Part shown: piece by piece, positions 62,234-64,000 of the stretch
Numbering within the stretch: the stretch's first letter is position 1
Layout: each line of letters opens with the position of its first letter
Source of the DNA: Streptomyces sp. NRRL S-244
GTDB taxonomy: Bacteria; Actinomycetota; Actinomycetes; Streptomycetales; Streptomycetaceae
DNA length: 64,000 nt
Assembly: GCF_000717915.1 (NCBI RefSeq)
Contig: NZ_JOCX01000013.1
Span: forward strand, 1-64,000
Direction: 5' to 3'
Program-made: the position numbers and the translations under genes
The notes under the pieces: model-generated
The model's database searches: none
The model's input: the letters and a program-made list of their open reading frames with translations, nothing else
Told to the model about the DNA's origin: nothing

Positions 62234-63396
62234 GTGGTGACTGCCTTTCGGGTCCGCCCCAGGTGGCGCATCGCCGGCTTTTCCACGGCCACGTACAGCA
62301 GCCAAGCCACGACGAGGGTCGCCAGTGCCTCGAGCACCAGTACGCCGATGCCGGCGGCGGTGCCGAAGAACTTCTCGGGGCCGAGGAGTTCACGTACGAC
62401 GTTGAGCAGGATGAGATGGACCATGTAGAAGGCGAAGGAGACTTCGCCGAGCCAGATCAGCGGCCGGCTGCGCAGCACCGAGGGGCGGCCGGAGACGTCC
62501 TTGAGGGCGACCGCCGGGATCAACAGGGCCATGGGGACGACGAAGACCGCGTCGAGTGCGTACAGCCACGGGACGTGGAGGGACAGGGCGTACGCCGCCA
62601 CGCAGGCGAGCGCGGCGGGCAGCGGCTTGACGCCGAAGCGCCGGCCGGTGACGACGATGCGCGCCATCAGCATCCCGAGGACGAAGTCCAGGGCGCGTAC
62701 GGGCGGGAGCATGTACACGCTCCAGTACTGCCAGACGGAGGCCGCGGAGCCCTCGGGCATCGGCGGGTTCACCGGCAGCACCAGGTAGGCGAGGGTCGGT
62801 ACGGCGATCACCGCGGCGGCGGTCCCGGCGGCCCAGTGCCACAGCCGGTCCGACGGGATCCTCTTGATCCAGCGCAGGAACAGCGGGAAGCAGAGGTAGA
62901 AGAAGAGCTCGCAGGCGAGCGACCAACTGGGCGGGTTCACACCGAGGAAGACGGAGAACTCCGGGATCCAGGCGTGGACGAGGAACAGGTTCGGCACGGC
63001 CTGCCACCACTGGGTGGTGGCTCCGGCGAGCAGTGCCAGGGCGAGCACCCAGGTGACCAGGTGGTTCGGGTAGACCTTGAAGAAGCGCCGGCGCCAGAAC
63101 TGCCGGGCCGGGTCGCCGGGCCGTGCCGACCAGGTCAGCACGAATCCGCTGAGGATGAAGAAGAAGCTCACCCCGGCCCATCCCGCGTTGCTGAACAGCC
63201 ACCGGTATCCGTCGGCGACGTCCTTCGAGGCGAACGGATTGAGCGCGGGCAGGGCGAGCGAGGAGTGGTAGCCGAACACCAGCAGGGCAGCGAAGAACCG
63301 CAGGCCGGTCAGGGAAGGGAGCCGGCCGTGCACGGCCCGGTGGGGCTCGGTGGCGTGCTCCGTCGGTATCGCGGCAGGTTCCGCGGTCGTGGACAA
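62230..63396 (-). CDS. Membrane acyltransferase (acyltransferase 3 / OafA family)
   Basis: A 388-residue integral membrane protein with about ten helices. The family start LPSLTGLRFFAALLVFGYHSSLA, including the conserved RFFAA and YHS (active-site His), lies near residue 26, and FFFILSGFVLTWS lies near 78. These proteins transfer acyl groups onto extracytoplasmic glycans or small molecules. The initiation codon is TTG at 63396 with GGAGAGACACC directly upstream; no ATG or GTG is available nearby, so TTG seems real. Translationally coupled (ATGA) to the oxidoreductase. Confidence 0.87.
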   Translation of the reverse strand: MSTTAEPAAIPTEHATEPHRAVHGRLPSLTGLRFFAALLVFGYHSSLALPALNPFASKDVADGYRWLFSNAGWAGVSFFFILSGFVLTWSARPGDPARQFWRRRFFKVYPNHLVTWVLALALLAGATTQWWQAVPNLFLVHAWIPEFSVFLGVNPPSWSLACELFFYLCFPLFLRWIKRIPSDRLWHWAAGTAAAVIAVPTLAYLVLPVNPPMPEGSAASVWQYWSVYMLPPVRALDFVLGMLMARIVVTGRRFGVKPLPAALACVAAYALSLHVPWLYALDAVFVVPMALLIPAVALKDVSGRPSVLRSRPLIWLGEVSFAFYMVHLILLNVVRELLGPEKFFGTAAGIGVLVLEALATLVVAWLLYVAVEKPAMRHLGRTRKAVTT

Positions 63397-63466
63397 GGTG
63401 TCTCTCCGGAGGAAGGCGTAAGGCGGGAGCTGGAGGCGGGAAGGGGAGCGGGGGCGGGGCCGTGCC

Positions 63467-63494
63467 GGCCGGAGCGGGCGGGCCGGAGCGGGCG
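63467..63494. repeat. 14-bp tandem duplication near 3' end of the hydrolase gene
   Basis: GGCCGGAGCGGGCG twice (63467-63480 and 63481-63494). The second copy forms the left arm of the hairpin at 63481-63519. Confidence 0.85.
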
Positions 63495-63519
63495 GGCCGG
63501 TGGAACCCCCGCTCCGGCC
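63481..63519 (-). terminator. Hairpin downstream of the partial hydrolase gene
   Basis: GGCCGGAGCGGG (63481-63492) pairs perfectly with CCCGCTCCGGCC (63508-63519), with a 15-nt loop. It lies 22 bp after the stop of the minus-strand hydrolase. No T-run is obvious. Confidence 0.55.
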
Positions 63520-63540
63520 CCGCGGAGACGAACGGCCCGG

Positions 63541-64000
63541 TCAGTCCCGGTCGAGGAATCCGGTGAGCAGCTCGACGAGTTCGGCCGTCTTCTCGAAGAT
63601 GACCATGTGGCCGCTCTCCAGCTCCGCGTACTCGCTGCCCGCGACGGCCGCGTGCAGTTCCCGCGAGTGCTCCACGGGGATGAGTACGTCCCGGGTGGAG
63701 CCGATCACCAGGGTGGGGGCGGTGATGGCGGGGAGCCGGTCGGTGATGTCGACGTGGTGGTCGAGCTCGATCTGCTGCAGCGTCCACTCCTCGGCCTTGA
63801 TCCCGGCGACGGTGGCCTTGACGCCCTCGCTGCCGAAGCCGGCGAGGAAGGGCGGCGAGAAGATCAGCAGCGCGCTGTACGCGGCGAAGGCCTCCTCGTC
63901 GACGGCCGGGAGCCGCCGCCACAGGTCGGTGGCCAGCTGCTGGCGCGGGTCGTCGTTGCGGGCCCAGCCGTTGATGACCACGAGGCGGCGCACGAGTTCG
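63541..64000 (-). CDS. Alpha/beta hydrolase, partial (cut by window edge)
   Basis: The C-terminal part (at least 150 residues) of an alpha/beta-fold hydrolase; the start and the nucleophile elbow lie beyond the window. Readable features are RLVVINGWARNDDPRQQLATDLWRRL (the region just after the nucleophile, cap start), PTLVIGSTRDVLIPVEHSREL with the probable catalytic Asp, and the likely catalytic His in ELESGHMVIFEKTAELVELL. It is followed by a GC-rich hairpin and lies before the acyltransferase gene on the same strand with a 144-bp gap. Confidence 0.78.
   Translation of the reverse strand, partial: ELVRRLVVINGWARNDDPRQQLATDLWRRLPAVDEEAFAAYSALLIFSPPFLAGFGSEGVKATVAGIKAEEWTLQQIELDHHVDITDRLPAITAPTLVIGSTRDVLIPVEHSRELHAAVAGSEYAELESGHMVIFEKTAELVELLTGFLDRD

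Overview
The window reads as one uninterrupted piece of a Streptomyces (or close relative) chromosome. Base composition is very GC-rich with G/C in nearly every third codon position. GTG starts and one TTG start are common, and there is a conservon (CvnABCD), F420/PPOX-type enzymes and glycine-betaine genes. I see no tRNA, rRNA, insertion sequence, integrase or CRISPR array. I cannot name the species.

Layout. 0.1-4.7 kb: flavoprotein oxidoreductase, MltG-like lytic transglycosylase, ABC exporter and a divergent MarR regulator with a clear dyad operator between them. 4.7-11.5 kb: a fused FAD/Fe-S D-lactate dehydrogenase and a heterodimeric ABC exporter whose two ATPase subunits are degenerate in complementary motifs, closed by a 16-bp-stem terminator. 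11.5-17.3 kb: membrane metal-dependent hydrolase, Ski2-like helicase, acyl-CoA thioesterase II, YchJ-like protein and a DUF6397-like protein. 17.4-23.4 kb: a conservon (sensor kinase, roadblock, DUF742, GTPase) with an MHYT membrane sensor upstream and a second roadblock protein plus a PPOX flavin enzyme downstream. 23.6-31.1 kb: small metabolic genes, then a GAF-domain regulator with its aldehyde dehydrogenase and an AraC regulator. 31.3-43.5 kb: an internally deleted GMC oxidoreductase with an inositol-phosphatase-like protein and an F420-reductase-like protein; an MFS exporter; a GlxA-type regulator divergent from HbpS/SDR/HD-SnoaL genes; a TPR protein divergent from an alpha/beta hydrolase.

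43.5-53.8 kb is the most interesting part: a seven-gene minus-strand operon (variant cysteine-synthase-fold PLP enzyme, ATP-grasp ligase A, MFS exporter, ATP-grasp ligases B, C and D, and an ATP phosphoribosyltransferase HisG) with overlapping or nearly touching genes. It is divergent from a proB-proC pair that lacks proA. HisG carries a TTA codon at position 2, the only in-frame TTA I noticed in the window, which suggests bldA-dependent expression. I read this as a biosynthetic locus for a small ligase-made peptide or peptide-like metabolite, with dedicated supply of histidine-pathway and proline-type precursors and its own exporter. The product is unknown to me.

53.8-61.0 kb is a tightly coupled osmoprotection operon: betaine aldehyde dehydrogenase, choline dehydrogenase, betaine ABC ATPase, a 23-codon micro-ORF, a permease containing two fused membrane domains, and a betaine-binding lipoprotein. 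Almost every junction is an ATGA/TGATG overlap. The window ends with a quinone-oxidoreductase-like enzyme, a membrane acyltransferase and the 3' part of an alpha/beta hydrolase.
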